Both the position numbers and the translations under genes were made by a program. Of a DNA stretch of 64,000 nucleotides, positions 53,710-63,295 are shown one piece after another. The stretch comes from JBGCEZ01 sp045106735 (lineage in GTDB: Bacteria; Planctomycetota; Phycisphaerae; Phycisphaerales; SM1A02). The notes beneath the pieces were generated by a model, which had not been told where the DNA came from, ran no database searches, and worked only from the letters and a program-made list of their open reading frames with translations. The stretch's first letter is position 1. Each line of letters begins with the position of its first letter. The DNA lies in the NCBI GenBank assembly GCA_045106735.1, contig JBGCEZ010000023.1, forward strand, positions 76,656 to 140,655, in the 5' to 3' direction.

Positions 53710-54370
53710 GTTTGGCTTGCTCCATCGATTGGTCAGTTCCATCGGAAGCTTCGACGCCAGACTCAAACTCCAGTCGCAGGCGAGCGCGGGCGGCTCGCCA
53801 GTCGAGTTCGACCGTGCGCGGCGACACCCCAAGGACCGTGGCCGTCTGCTCGACCGTGAGCCCAGCGAAAAACCGAAGTTCCACCGTCCGTGCCTGACGC
53901 GGTGCATCCTCGGCCAATTGCCCGAGGGCGTGGTCCAGATCGAGAATCGTCCCCGCGGCATCTGGCGACGTCGACGCATCGGCCATCATGTCGGGCAGCG
54001 CATCGAACGACACCCGTTGCCGTCCACCGCCCCGCTTGACTGCGTGGATCCGGCGTGCGCGATCGACGGTGATCTGCCGCATGACGGTGGCCACGGCGGC
54101 GAAGAAATGATCTCGGTTGTCGAAGCGCTGCGCCCCGCGGCCGAAGATTCGCACGTAGGCCTCGTGGACCAAGGCCGTCGCCTGCAACGTGCGCGACGAC
54201 CCGGAACGCAACTCGCGTCCGGCCATCGCTCGCATCCGCGCGTACACCACGTCCATCAACTCGCCCTGGGCCTCAACGTCAACATCGCCTGCCGCCCGTT
54301 CAATCAACACGGTCAGCTCGCGCGCCCCCGCGAGTTCGGGTTCATCGTGCAGTGGGGATGGTTGGGTCAT
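53699..54370 (-). CDS. ECF RNA polymerase sigma factor, TIGR02999-like (pair 2)
   Basis: A 223-residue sigma factor. Region 2: LQATALVHEAYVRIFGRGAQ through HFFAAVATVMRQITVDRARR; region 4: RTVELRFFAGLTVEQTATVL and GVSPRTVELDWRAARARLR. It belongs to the same kinase-linked ECF type as pair 1 but is a distinct paralogue. A 40-residue N-terminal extension is present. Start at 54370 chosen by family length; no strong ribosome site is seen. It is divergent from the DUF5060 gene across 298 bases, a gap with no other feature I can identify. Confidence 0.92.
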   Translation of the reverse strand: MTQPSPLHDEPELAGARELTVLIERAAGDVDVEAQGELMDVVYARMRAMAGRELRSGSSRTLQATALVHEAYVRIFGRGAQRFDNRDHFFAAVATVMRQITVDRARRIHAVKRGGGRQRVSFDALPDMMADASTSPDAAGTILDLDHALGQLAEDAPRQARTVELRFFAGLTVEQTATVLGVSPRTVELDWRAARARLRLEFESGVEASDGTDQSMEQAKRDR

Positions 54371-54668
54371 TTGGGAAAGCCGTCCGGGTGCCAATGCGAA
54401 TGCCCGGTGCGTGCCGTCACCGGGCCACAGCATCGTCTCAAGACGTCCGCCGCTTGTCCATGCGGCCATGCTCCCCCGGTATCCGGCCAGTGTTCGCGGG
54501 ATCCTGCGGCTCGGGAACGTCCCTGCGCGATCCGCCGCCGATTGTCTGTCCGACGGTTGTTTGGCGTCAAGGTCGACGTCACCGTGTGCCGCATCGGTGG
54601 ACGGCAACGCCCATCGCTGACCATCGACGCAGGGGGAAGTTCAGATCCGGGGGGAAAGGAAGGCCCAC

Positions 54669-56813
54669 GTGGTTTCCACGTCGCCGTTCATTGTGCTCGC
54701 CCTCACGGGAGCGAGCCTCGCCACCCATGTTTCTCTTGCCGGCCCCGCTCCGTGCGACGGCTTTCGACAGATCACCGCGTCGCCCATCGCCTGGCAGCCC
54801 GTCACCATTGACTTCGGCGGCCCCGCGAGCTGGGAATCCAATTCCGACGACAATCCGTTTCTCGAGTTCCGTCTCGACGTGACGTTCTCCGCTCCCGACG
54901 GCCGCACGTTCCGCGTCCCTGGCTTTTTCGATGGCGACGGCGCCGGCGAAGGCGGAAGCGAAGCCAACCCCGGAGCGGTCTGGCGCGTTCGCTTCACCCC
55001 AGATGCACCCGGTACCTGGACCTGGACCACCAGCTTCCGTGAAGGTGCCAGCGTATCGATCGACGTCGACCCCCTGGCCGGCAGCGCAGGCTGCATCGAC
55101 GGGCTGACCGGCAGCTTCAGCGTGGCCCCGCCGGATCCCGATGCCGACGGGTACTACGCCCGCGGCCGACTTGCCTGGCGCGGCGGACACTACCTGGAGT
55201 TTGACGACGGCAGTGTGTACGTCAAAGCCGGCGTGGACAGCCCCGAGAACTGGCTCGGCTATGAAGGTTTCGATGCCACGCCGAACGCCAATCTTGAGTT
55301 TGATGACCACCTCGGCGACTGGAATCCCGGGGACCCCGACTGGGACCGCACGGATCCGCCGGGAACTGGCAGCGGCCGGGCGATCATCGGGGCGATGAAC
55401 TACCTCAATGATCAAGGCGCGAACTCGATCTACTTCCTGCCGATGAATGTCGGCGGCGACGCCAAGGACACCTGGCCATGGATCGGACCGGTCAACCGAT
55501 TCGGCGATCCATCGAACGAAAACCTGCGTTTCGACATCAGCAAGTTGCACCAGTGGACCATCGCGCTGGACCACGCGCAGCGCAAGGAGTTGATGCTCCA
55601 CTTTGTGCTCAACGAAGCCGAAGCACCGAACAAGCGTGAGTTGGATGATGCGGAACTGGGCGTCGAACGCAAGCTCTTCTACCGCGAGATGATCGCTCGT
55701 TTCGGCCACTTCAATGCGGTCCAATGGAACATCAGCGAGGAGTACAACCTCGGCCTGAATCTCGGTCCGGGGCGCGTGTTCGAATGGGCGTCGTGGATTC
55801 GCACCATCGAACCGTACGGCGCACCGGTCGCCGTTCATAACACTGGCAATCCGCGAAACGCGTGGGCGCCGTTCATCGGCATCGACGCGAACGACCCGGA
55901 TCCCAATCCGATCGATCTGACCAGTCTTCAGGCGTTCAACGAAGTCGACGGACTCGGCGAGGACATCGAATGGTTCCGTACGGAAACCGCTGCGGCCGGC
56001 AAACCCATCCCGGCGATGATGGACGAACCGGAGTCGATCGGTGACGTGCCGGACTTTGACGCGGTTCGCAAGCGCATGCTCTGGGACGTCTTGCTCTCAG
56101 GCGGCGGCGTCGAGTGGTACTTGCGAACCGCTGACCAATCCTTGGACGACTTCCGGTTGTACGAGCAGGTCTGGCGCGAGTCCGGCATCGCCCGGCGATT
56201 CGTTGAAGTGCTTCCGGTCCGCATCATGGAACCGGACGACAATCGCATGTCGGGGGCCGATGGTGCATTCGGCGGTCCAGAAGTCTTCGTGCTCGCGGGC
56301 GAAGGCGCAGCAATCTTTCTTCCCGACGCCAATCCCAGCGGCAGTCTTGACCTGGACGATGCGCCCGCCGGCACCGAATTCACCGGTCGATGGTTTGACC
56401 CGCGAGCTGGCGTGTTTGCCGGGGACACGGTGACCATGGTGGCCGGGGCGAACACCGACCTCGGTTCGCCGCCGTCGGCCGCCAACCAGGACTGGGTCAT
56501 GCTGGTCCAGCGCAGCGGCGCCGGCGTCACGGACTGCAATGGCAATGGCTGGGACGATGCGGTGGACATTGCCGCCGGCCTGTCCCGCGACGCCAACCGC
56601 GACGGTGTACCGGACGAATGCGATGCTCCGCCGGTCCCCTGCCCCGCGGACATCGATGGCGACGAGATCGTGGCGTTCCCTGACCTGGTCGCGCTCCTCG
56701 GCGCGTGGGGCGACTGCCCGGGCTGCCCGGCGGACGTCGATGGCGACGGAGTCGTCGGAATTGCCGACCTGCTGACCGTGCTCGCCGCCTGGGGACCGTG
56801 CCCGGCGGCCTGA
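54669..56813 (+). CDS. Secreted DUF5060 glycosidase-like protein with dockerin-like end
   Basis: A 714-residue exported protein beginning at a GTG that follows GGAAAGGAAGG. Signal peptide about 1-24. DUF5060 beta domain at about 35-120 (FGGPASWESNSDDNPFLEFR, DAPGTWTW). A TIM-barrel-like region follows: YVKAGVDSPENWLGYEGFD, INYL-type strand AIIGAMNYLNDQGANSIYFL, and QWNISEEYN where the Glu pair could be the acid/base. A DCNGNGWDD...DGVPDECD thrombospondin-3-like loop precedes the dockerin-like pair (DIDGDEIVAFPDLVALL, DVDGDGVVGIADLLTVL) ending WGPCPAA. DUF5060 proteins are mostly glycoside hydrolases; the substrate is unknown. Confidence 0.85.
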   Translation: MVSTSPFIVLALTGASLATHVSLAGPAPCDGFRQITASPIAWQPVTIDFGGPASWESNSDDNPFLEFRLDVTFSAPDGRTFRVPGFFDGDGAGEGGSEANPGAVWRVRFTPDAPGTWTWTTSFREGASVSIDVDPLAGSAGCIDGLTGSFSVAPPDPDADGYYARGRLAWRGGHYLEFDDGSVYVKAGVDSPENWLGYEGFDATPNANLEFDDHLGDWNPGDPDWDRTDPPGTGSGRAIIGAMNYLNDQGANSIYFLPMNVGGDAKDTWPWIGPVNRFGDPSNENLRFDISKLHQWTIALDHAQRKELMLHFVLNEAEAPNKRELDDAELGVERKLFYREMIARFGHFNAVQWNISEEYNLGLNLGPGRVFEWASWIRTIEPYGAPVAVHNTGNPRNAWAPFIGIDANDPDPNPIDLTSLQAFNEVDGLGEDIEWFRTETAAAGKPIPAMMDEPESIGDVPDFDAVRKRMLWDVLLSGGGVEWYLRTADQSLDDFRLYEQVWRESGIARRFVEVLPVRIMEPDDNRMSGADGAFGGPEVFVLAGEGAAIFLPDANPSGSLDLDDAPAGTEFTGRWFDPRAGVFAGDTVTMVAGANTDLGSPPSAANQDWVMLVQRSGAGVTDCNGNGWDDAVDIAAGLSRDANRDGVPDECDAPPVPCPADIDGDEIVAFPDLVALLGAWGDCPGCPADVDGDGVVGIADLLTVLAAWGPCPAA

Positions 56814-56821
56814 TGTGGACT

Positions 56822-56840
56822 CCGGCCGAAGCTTGGCCGG
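56822..56840 (+). terminator. Stem-loop after the DUF5060 gene
   Basis: CCGGCC/GGCCGG with a 7-base loop containing AAGCTT, 8 bases after the stop. No T-tract follows. It may protect the 3' end rather than terminate. Confidence 0.35.
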
Positions 56841-57077
56841 ACCTCGGTCACACCTCGCTTGAGATTCCGCCGACGCGGCCCACCGCGGCCTATCGGTGAG
56901 AACGAGTCCGAGAACCGTGGAGATCGCGGGCGCTGGCGAAAGCTTGCGGCCGCGATCTTCGTTTCTGCCCCCACAATCTTGACGGCCCCTCGCCCGATCT
57001 GTCGGCTGGTTCCCGCGTGGCCCACCACTTCGGCGGTCGCCCCGCGCGCGCCCCCCGATTCGCCTGGACCCCCGCTC

Positions 57078-59540
57078 ATGCTTTGCCCCCGCACCGCGTA
57101 CCGCCCCATCGCCTGGATCTTGACGATCGCCTGCTTCGGCATCTCCTCGGCGGCGATTGCGGCCGACACCTTCAAGGTGCCGGGAGATTTCCCGACCATC
57201 CAAGATGCGGTCGACGCCGCCGACGCTGGCGACGAAATCACCATCGAACCCGGGGTGTACGAGGAGACCGTGGTCGTCGCTCGGTCTGGCCTCACCATTC
57301 GGTCATCGGAAGGTGAGCCGGACGAGACGATCTGGACGTCGAAAGACGGACCAGCCCTCGTCATCGAGGCGGACGCGGGACTGACCGTGGAGTCGCTCAC
57401 GTTCGTACGCGGCGCTGATGCCTCGATCCTCTGCTCAGGGACCCTCGTGGTCCGATCGTCGATCTTTCGCGACGGGAACGAGGAGGCCCACGTCATCCAC
57501 GCCACCGGCAAGCAAGCCGACGTCACGATCGAGTCGTGCATCTTCGCCGAGCTTCCGCTGGCCAGCGAGTTCGCCCTGGTGCGCATCGAGCCGGGCGCGG
57601 CCGGTCGCATCCGCGATGGACGGATCGATTCAGTCGAGGCCGAGGGCGCGTTGATCGATGTGCGCGGCACGTTCTCCCTTGAACGCGTCGAAGTCACCAA
57701 GTGCCAAAGCAATAGTGCCTTGATGCACGTCGAAGAAGGCGCACTGGCTGTCCTGCGCACGTGCCTGGTGCACGCCAATGAAGCAGTCGCGCCGGTCCTG
57801 ATGGACGGAACGCTCGGGGTCGTGAACTCCACGATCGACTTCAATGACGTGTCTGACGCGAACCTGGCCGTCGGCGACGGCGAGGAACTCGTGGTGGTGA
57901 ACTCCATCGTCCGTGGCGATTCGAATCTTCCGCCGGTTGCGGGTTCGATCCCAACTGACTTCTCGTACTCGAACATTCAGAACGCACAGACTGGCCTTGG
58001 CGTCATCGATGCCGATCCGATCTACATCTCCAACACCGACTTCCGGCTGGACGCAGGATCCCCGGGAATCGACGCGGCCGATGCCGACATCGCGCCGGAC
58101 GCCGACTTCGATCAAGGCCCCCGCTCGTTGGACGATCCGAACATTCCCGACACGGGCGTCGGAACCGAGAAGTGGGTCGACATGGGCGCGTTCGAGCGTC
58201 TCAGCGATATTCGGTACGTGCGAGCCGACGCTCCGGCCGGCGGCGACGGCCTGAGCTGGAACACCGCATTCAATGATCTGCAGGACGGCATCTCCGCCGT
58301 CTTCAGCCAAGGCGACCCGGTACGCGAGCTCTGGGTTGCGGCGGGCAGCTACCGTCCGGACCGCGGCACCAACAACCGCAACGCATCCTTCATCCTCCCC
58401 GGGACCCTCAAGACGTTTGGTGGTTTCACCGGTGACGAACTGCGACGCGACGCCCGTCGCCCGCGGCAGCACGAGACCATTCTCACCGGCGAGATCGGCG
58501 GCCCTGGGTTGGAAGACAACGCTCAGAAGGTGGCGGCGACGGCATTCAGCGGTTCAGAGGTCCGCCTGTCGGGATTCACGATCGAACGCGGCTTCGCCGA
58601 TGGATCCTCCCCGCTTGCCGCCAGCGGAGGTGGTTTGTTTGTCCGAACCAGCAGTGGGGTCTTTGATCAACTCATCATTCGAGCCTGCAACGCCGGTTCT
58701 GCCGGCAGCGCCATCTTCGCCCTGAACTCCACCGCGACCTTCGATCGGATCCGGGTGTACGACAATGGCGGGTCGCTGAATGGCCGCGGCGTTGTGCACG
58801 GCGCGAACGATGCGAGCCGTTGGTCACAGATTCAGGCGGACGGCAACTTCACCGTCGCCGGGTCGACATTGGACTTCGTCAATCCGGTCGACGTGGTGGT
58901 CGACGGCTCGACCGTCGTGAACAATCGAGCCCTTGTGGCCGCCGGCGGCATCGGCGCGTTCTCCGACGACCCGGTCGCCATCGACCTGCGCAATTCGATT
59001 GTCTGGGGCAACACGGTCGCCTCGCCCGTCCCTGGCACGCCCCTTGTTCAGACGCAGATCTTCAACGTCGCGCCGGCGTGGTCGACGGTCGAGTTCGCCG
59101 AAACCGATCCGAGCACGGGGCTCAACGGGCTTGAGCCGGCGTTCCGTGACGAACTCGGCCCCGACGGCCAACCCGGCACCATCGACGACGACTTTCGGCT
59201 CGCGGCCGGTTCGAGCATGATCGACGCAGGGAATGGAACCCTGACCCTGCTTCCGACGGCGACGGATCTGCTCGGGATCTCACGCCGCTTGGACGACACG
59301 GGAACCGTGGACACTGGGGTTGGCGGCACGCCGATCATCGACCGAGGAGCGCACGAGTTTGACGGCACGAGTTGCCCGACCGACGTGAATCGCGACGGGG
59401 TCACAGGTTTCGACGACCTCCTTGCGGTCCTGGCGGCCTTTGGCGCATGCCCGAACTGCGCGGCGGACATCAACGCCGACGGCATCGTTGACTTCTCTGA
59501 TCTGCTGGCCGTTCTGGCGGCGTTCGGCCCGTGCCCGTGA
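57078..59540 (+). CDS. Secreted beta-helix protein with dockerin-like end (paralogue 1)
   Basis: An 820-residue exported protein. Signal peptide about 1-28 (AAIAAD). First half: NosD/PbH1-like beta-helix opening with VPGDFPTIQDAVDAADAGDE and closing with DDPNIPDTGVGTEKWVDMGA. Second half: a new helix opening with RYVRADAPAGGDGLSWNTAF, ending with a choice-of-anchor-Q-like segment (RRLDDTGTVDTGVGGTPIID, RGAHEFDG). C-terminus: loops DVNRDGVTGFDDLLAVL and DINADGIVDFSDLLAVL, ending FGPCP. Probably a surface polysaccharide-binding or -cleaving protein; catalytic residues are not identifiable. Closest relative is the next gene. No clear Shine-Dalgarno before 57078. Confidence 0.87.
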   Translation: MLCPRTAYRPIAWILTIACFGISSAAIAADTFKVPGDFPTIQDAVDAADAGDEITIEPGVYEETVVVARSGLTIRSSEGEPDETIWTSKDGPALVIEADAGLTVESLTFVRGADASILCSGTLVVRSSIFRDGNEEAHVIHATGKQADVTIESCIFAELPLASEFALVRIEPGAAGRIRDGRIDSVEAEGALIDVRGTFSLERVEVTKCQSNSALMHVEEGALAVLRTCLVHANEAVAPVLMDGTLGVVNSTIDFNDVSDANLAVGDGEELVVVNSIVRGDSNLPPVAGSIPTDFSYSNIQNAQTGLGVIDADPIYISNTDFRLDAGSPGIDAADADIAPDADFDQGPRSLDDPNIPDTGVGTEKWVDMGAFERLSDIRYVRADAPAGGDGLSWNTAFNDLQDGISAVFSQGDPVRELWVAAGSYRPDRGTNNRNASFILPGTLKTFGGFTGDELRRDARRPRQHETILTGEIGGPGLEDNAQKVAATAFSGSEVRLSGFTIERGFADGSSPLAASGGGLFVRTSSGVFDQLIIRACNAGSAGSAIFALNSTATFDRIRVYDNGGSLNGRGVVHGANDASRWSQIQADGNFTVAGSTLDFVNPVDVVVDGSTVVNNRALVAAGGIGAFSDDPVAIDLRNSIVWGNTVASPVPGTPLVQTQIFNVAPAWSTVEFAETDPSTGLNGLEPAFRDELGPDGQPGTIDDDFRLAAGSSMIDAGNGTLTLLPTATDLLGISRRLDDTGTVDTGVGGTPIIDRGAHEFDGTSCPTDVNRDGVTGFDDLLAVLAAFGACPNCAADINADGIVDFSDLLAVLAAFGPCP

Positions 59541-59566
59541 TCCACTGCCACCGCCGCTGCCGACGC

Positions 59567-59596
59567 GGACACGGACACGGACACGGGCACGGACAC
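59567..59596. repeat. GGACAC hexanucleotide repeat
   Basis: Five tandem copies of GGACAC, one with a G substitution, in the 186-base gap between the two beta-helix genes. Confidence 0.9.
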
Positions 59597-59726
59597 GCAC
59601 GTCCGCGACGAGGCGGACGCCATCTGACCTGAACGCCTCAAGAACTTGACGGACTCAGCCGCCACTTTGCGGCTTGTTGGTGCCGACCCCACCTGGCGGC
59701 CGGTTCACCACAACGGAGTCCACCAC

Positions 59727-62171
59727 ATGCTCTTCCCCGCCCGGCCACTGGCCCGCATACTTGCGTTGATCACCCCCGTGGGCATCGCCGCCGCGGCTTC
59801 CGCCGCGACCCTTGACGTCCCCGGCGCATTTCCCACCATCAACGACGCCGTCGCCGCAAGCACGGACGGCGACGTGATTCGGATTGCCCCCGGCGCTTAC
59901 AACGAGACCATGATTCTCTCGAATCGCGACCTCACCTTCCGATCGACAACCGGCGATCCGGACGATGTCTTCATCAAAGCGATCAACAACAACGTCTTCC
60001 GAATTCTGGGCTCGTCCGAGGTGACACTGGACGGATTGACGATCTCGGCGACCGGTGGTTCGGCTGTCCTGGTCACCGGCGATGCATTCATTGAAGACTG
60101 CATCTTCGTCGACTGTGAAATCGAAACCTTCGGGGCGGCGATTCAAGTCCCACTGTCGTCGGGCTTCGTCGACGTCCGGCGCACCGACTTCATCGACAAC
60201 TCCGCCGGCAGCTTCGGCGCCGCGGTCTATATTTCCGGAGGCGGCAGCGGGGTCGCTCGGGATTGCTACTTCCAGGGGAACGAAACTCCACTGGGAATCG
60301 CGTACGTTTTCAACGGGTTTCTTACGCTCGAGCGTTGCCGACTGCAAGAGAACATCACCGAAACCGGGCTCATCGGAACCAACGGCACCGGCAACATGCT
60401 GGTGCAGGACAGCGTGCTGTTCAAGAATCAGTGCGGCGTCCCGGTGCTGAGCAACGGCACCACGAAGATCACCAACGTCACGATCGAGGAGAACCTCAGC
60501 ACCGTCGCCGGGCTCGGCCGAGGGGCTGGCAACTTGGTTGTCACCAACTGCATCGCTCGCGATCCGTCCGGGCTTCCGCCCTTCGATGGACTCGCCAGCC
60601 TGACGGCCGAGTACTCGAACATTCAGGATGGTCCCGGCGGCCCGGGGATGATCGATGCCGACCCCATCTACATCGACGGCACCCTGATGCTGGATGCGGG
60701 TTCGCCGGGCATCGATGCGGCCTCCGGTTCCGCCGCGTCCTCGTTCGACATCAATGGCTACGCCCGCGCCATCGACGAGCCCAACATCCCCAACTCCGGC
60801 ACCGGTGCCATCCCGTTCGTCGACATGGGGGCGATGGAACGCATCAGCCGAATCCGCTACGTGGACGCACAAGCTGGTCCCGGTACCGGAGCAAGCTGGG
60901 CCTCGCCGTACAACGATCTTCAGGACGCCTTGGATGAAGCGCTCGCCGACCCCGCGTCCGTCGACGAGATCTGGCTGGCCAATGGCGTCTATCGCCCCGA
61001 CCGCGGGACCAGCAATCGTTCGCTGGCGTTCCGCATGCAGAACAACCTCGACATCATCGGCGGCTACGCCGGCGGCGAGACCCGGCGGGATCAGACCAAC
61101 TTCCCCGTCAACCAGACGATCCTGACCGGCGAGCTCAACGGCAGCTCGCTCACGGACAACGCGTACAACGTGGTCGAAGCGGTCAACGTCGGCAACGCCT
61201 TGCTCCGCGGGGTCATCATCGAACGCGGACACGCCAATGGGCCGGAAACGTACGACCGACGCGGCGCCGGCTTGCTGGTTCGCGGCGGCGGACCCGCGTT
61301 TGACCAGGTGTGGATTCGTCAGTGCGATGCAAGCGGCGACGGGCATGCAGCTCGAATCGAAGACTCCACCGCGACGTTCACGCGATTCCGCGTGAATCGC
61401 AACGGCGTCCTGGGGAATCTCTCGGCCCGCGGAGCGATCTCGGTTTCCGATGGCAACACTTCCTTCTCGCAAGTCCTGGCGCATGGCAACGCATCGGCCG
61501 TCGGCGCGTGCTTTGACTTCGTCGACGGGGCGACCTCGAATGTTCACCTCGCCACGATCGCCGGGAATACTTCCTCGATCTGGGTCGCCGGCATCGGCGC
61601 CTTCGGCAGCAATGTCACAATGACGAATTCCGTCGTGGCCGAGAACATCGCCTTGAATCCGTTCCCCGACCAGCCCGCATGGCAAGAGAATTGGTTCAAC
61701 ACCTCACTGCAATGGACGACCGTCAGCGGCCTCGAACCGGGTCTCTTCGGCACCAACGGATTCGACCCGAAGTTCGTCGACCCCGATGGCGCTGACAACG
61801 TGCCGGGGACGGCCGACGACAACTACCGGCTCTCGGCCGGCTCGTGCCTGATCGACTCGGGAAACAACACGTTCGTTCCCAGCGGCACTTCGGTGGACCT
61901 GGTGGGCGTCACCCGGCGACTGAATGATGCTGGCTCGCCGGACTCGGGCGTCGGCCCCGGGGCGATCGTCGACCGCGGCGCGTACGAGTTTGACGGCACC
62001 AGCTGCCGGGCGGACCTCGATGGCGACGGAAGCATCGGCTTCAGCGACCTGCTGAACCTGCTCGCCGCCTGGGGCATCTGCAACGATTGCCCGGCCGACA
62101 TCGACTGCGACGGCGAAGTTGCGTTCGGCGATCTCCTGGCACTGCTGGCTGCGTTCGGCCCGTGCCCGTGA
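59727..62171 (+). CDS. Secreted beta-helix protein with dockerin-like end (paralogue 2)
   Basis: An 814-residue exported protein with the same plan as its upstream neighbour: signal peptide (to about ASAATLD), first beta-helix from VPGAFPTINDAVAASTDGD to DEPNIPNSGTGAIPFVDMGA, second from RYVDAQAGPGTGASWASPYN to a choice-of-anchor-Q-like end (GPGAIVDRGAYEFDG), then loops DLDGDGSIGFSDLLNLL and DIDCDGEVAFGDLLALL, ending FGPCP. Shared phrases such as IDADPIYI, LDAGSPGIDAA and YRPDRGT show tandem duplication followed by divergence. Start at 59727 with ACGGAG about 9 bases upstream. A strong terminator follows. Confidence 0.88.
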   Translation: MLFPARPLARILALITPVGIAAAASAATLDVPGAFPTINDAVAASTDGDVIRIAPGAYNETMILSNRDLTFRSTTGDPDDVFIKAINNNVFRILGSSEVTLDGLTISATGGSAVLVTGDAFIEDCIFVDCEIETFGAAIQVPLSSGFVDVRRTDFIDNSAGSFGAAVYISGGGSGVARDCYFQGNETPLGIAYVFNGFLTLERCRLQENITETGLIGTNGTGNMLVQDSVLFKNQCGVPVLSNGTTKITNVTIEENLSTVAGLGRGAGNLVVTNCIARDPSGLPPFDGLASLTAEYSNIQDGPGGPGMIDADPIYIDGTLMLDAGSPGIDAASGSAASSFDINGYARAIDEPNIPNSGTGAIPFVDMGAMERISRIRYVDAQAGPGTGASWASPYNDLQDALDEALADPASVDEIWLANGVYRPDRGTSNRSLAFRMQNNLDIIGGYAGGETRRDQTNFPVNQTILTGELNGSSLTDNAYNVVEAVNVGNALLRGVIIERGHANGPETYDRRGAGLLVRGGGPAFDQVWIRQCDASGDGHAARIEDSTATFTRFRVNRNGVLGNLSARGAISVSDGNTSFSQVLAHGNASAVGACFDFVDGATSNVHLATIAGNTSSIWVAGIGAFGSNVTMTNSVVAENIALNPFPDQPAWQENWFNTSLQWTTVSGLEPGLFGTNGFDPKFVDPDGADNVPGTADDNYRLSAGSCLIDSGNNTFVPSGTSVDLVGVTRRLNDAGSPDSGVGPGAIVDRGAYEFDGTSCRADLDGDGSIGFSDLLNLLAAWGICNDCPADIDCDGEVAFGDLLALLAAFGPCP

Positions 62172-62276
62172 TCGACTGAGGACCTGGCCGACTCGCCGGG
62201 TGATCTGATCAGGTGTTCCGATCATGTGATCTGATCGCCCGCGACGAAGGCCGATCCATCCACGACTCCACACGCC

Positions 62277-62317
62277 CCCCGGGCGCTCGCCAATCGCCGG
62301 CGGCGTCCGGGGTTTTT
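62277..62317 (+). terminator. Intrinsic terminator of the second beta-helix gene
   Basis: CCCCGGGCGC pairs with GCGTCCGGGG (one G-T wobble) around a 16-base loop and is followed directly by TTTTT. It lies about 105 bases after the stop at 62171. Upstream of it TGATCTGATC occurs twice, at 62201 and 62227. Confidence 0.88.
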
Positions 62318-62345
62318 CGTGGACGGGTCGTGATGCGACGCCGGG

Positions 62346-63011
62346 CTACGCGCGATCACGGCCGTCGAGCTTGGATTCGATCCGCACCACCGCGTCGCGG
62401 ATCTCGGCCAGAACCGCGACCATCTCCGCGACCATCTCCGCGGACGCCGGACTCGCCGCGATCCCGGATGCGGCCGCCCCCGCCCCGCCCACGCCACGGT
62501 CTCCGGCGTCGCCTGCGGCCCGCATGTCGCGCTGGGCCAGCACGGCCTCGCGGAAGTCCTCGGCGTCGACAATCCCGACGATGGACAGCAGCGCTCCCCC
62601 GGTGGTCGTCTGGCCGGCGGTTTCCACCTTGAACCCGTGCAACCCCATGGCCCGCATGATGGGCCCTTGGAACATCTGGAGATCGGTGATCTTCTCGAGG
62701 GGGATCGTCGACTGAACCCGGTTCAGAACGCCCTTGCGGACTTCCAGGGTCCGATCGGTCAACGTGCAGGCGAGCCGGTCCAGGTACTTGTTGATCAAGA
62801 TCTGACCGATGAGCCAGCCGATCGGGAGCAAAGGAATGCCGACGACGCTGAACACGAAAGGCGCGAGCGCGTTGATCATCCAGTACTTCTTGACCGCGGG
62901 ATCGAACTCGGCTTCGCGAAGAATGGCGGCCGAGGCGGCGGATGCGGTTGCGGTTGCGGCAGACGCTGCAGATGCGGCAGATGCGGGCGTGGACACGGGC
63001 GAAGTCTCCAT
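62346..63011 (-). CDS. PH-domain (YdbS/bPH2-like) membrane protein
   Basis: A 221-residue protein with an Ala/Thr-rich N-terminus, a hydrophobic region at about 45-75 (MINALAPFVFSVVGIPLLPI, then GWLIGQILI) and a bacterial PH domain: YLDRLACTLTDRTLEVRKGV, IPLEKITDLQMFQG, RAMGLHGFKVETAG, IVGIVDAEDFREAVL. The C-terminal 50 residues are low complexity with an AEMVAEMVAVLAEIRD helix (a 12-bp DNA repeat). Membrane bPH2 proteins are widespread and of unclear role. Convergent with the beta-helix genes. Confidence 0.85.
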   Translation of the reverse strand: METSPVSTPASAASAASAATATASAASAAILREAEFDPAVKKYWMINALAPFVFSVVGIPLLPIGWLIGQILINKYLDRLACTLTDRTLEVRKGVLNRVQSTIPLEKITDLQMFQGPIMRAMGLHGFKVETAGQTTTGGALLSIVGIVDAEDFREAVLAQRDMRAAGDAGDRGVGGAGAAASGIAASPASAEMVAEMVAVLAEIRDAVVRIESKLDGRDRA

Positions 63012-63295
63012 GGTTCAAGGACGCCGCAGAGCCTACCCCGCCGGCCTGCTCGCGGGGATCGCCGAGGCCGGGCGCGACGTGGAGGGCCAGCGGCGGATGC
63101 CAACCGCGCCCGCGGGCCGGGACGCAAAGCCGTGCACTGACAGCGGGATGTCAGTCTCCGCTGGTCGCCGGTGACAGATGCGTGTCAGCCGGCTCGAGGA
63201 TCGTCCCGCCCGCCCCTTCCGGGGATCCATCAAGGTTGGTTCGATGGTGTCCACGCGGCCGCCACTCCGGCGACCGGCCTGATCTGGAGCCTCCC

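Noticed and set aside
53699..53742. ATG at 53742 as kinase start
   Set aside because: The GTG at 53709 has a ribosome site and a short overlap like the other pair; the ATG has neither.
59655..61685. A 676-codon minus-strand frame
   Set aside because: Antisense to the second beta-helix gene, which has signal peptide, repeats and dockerin-like end.
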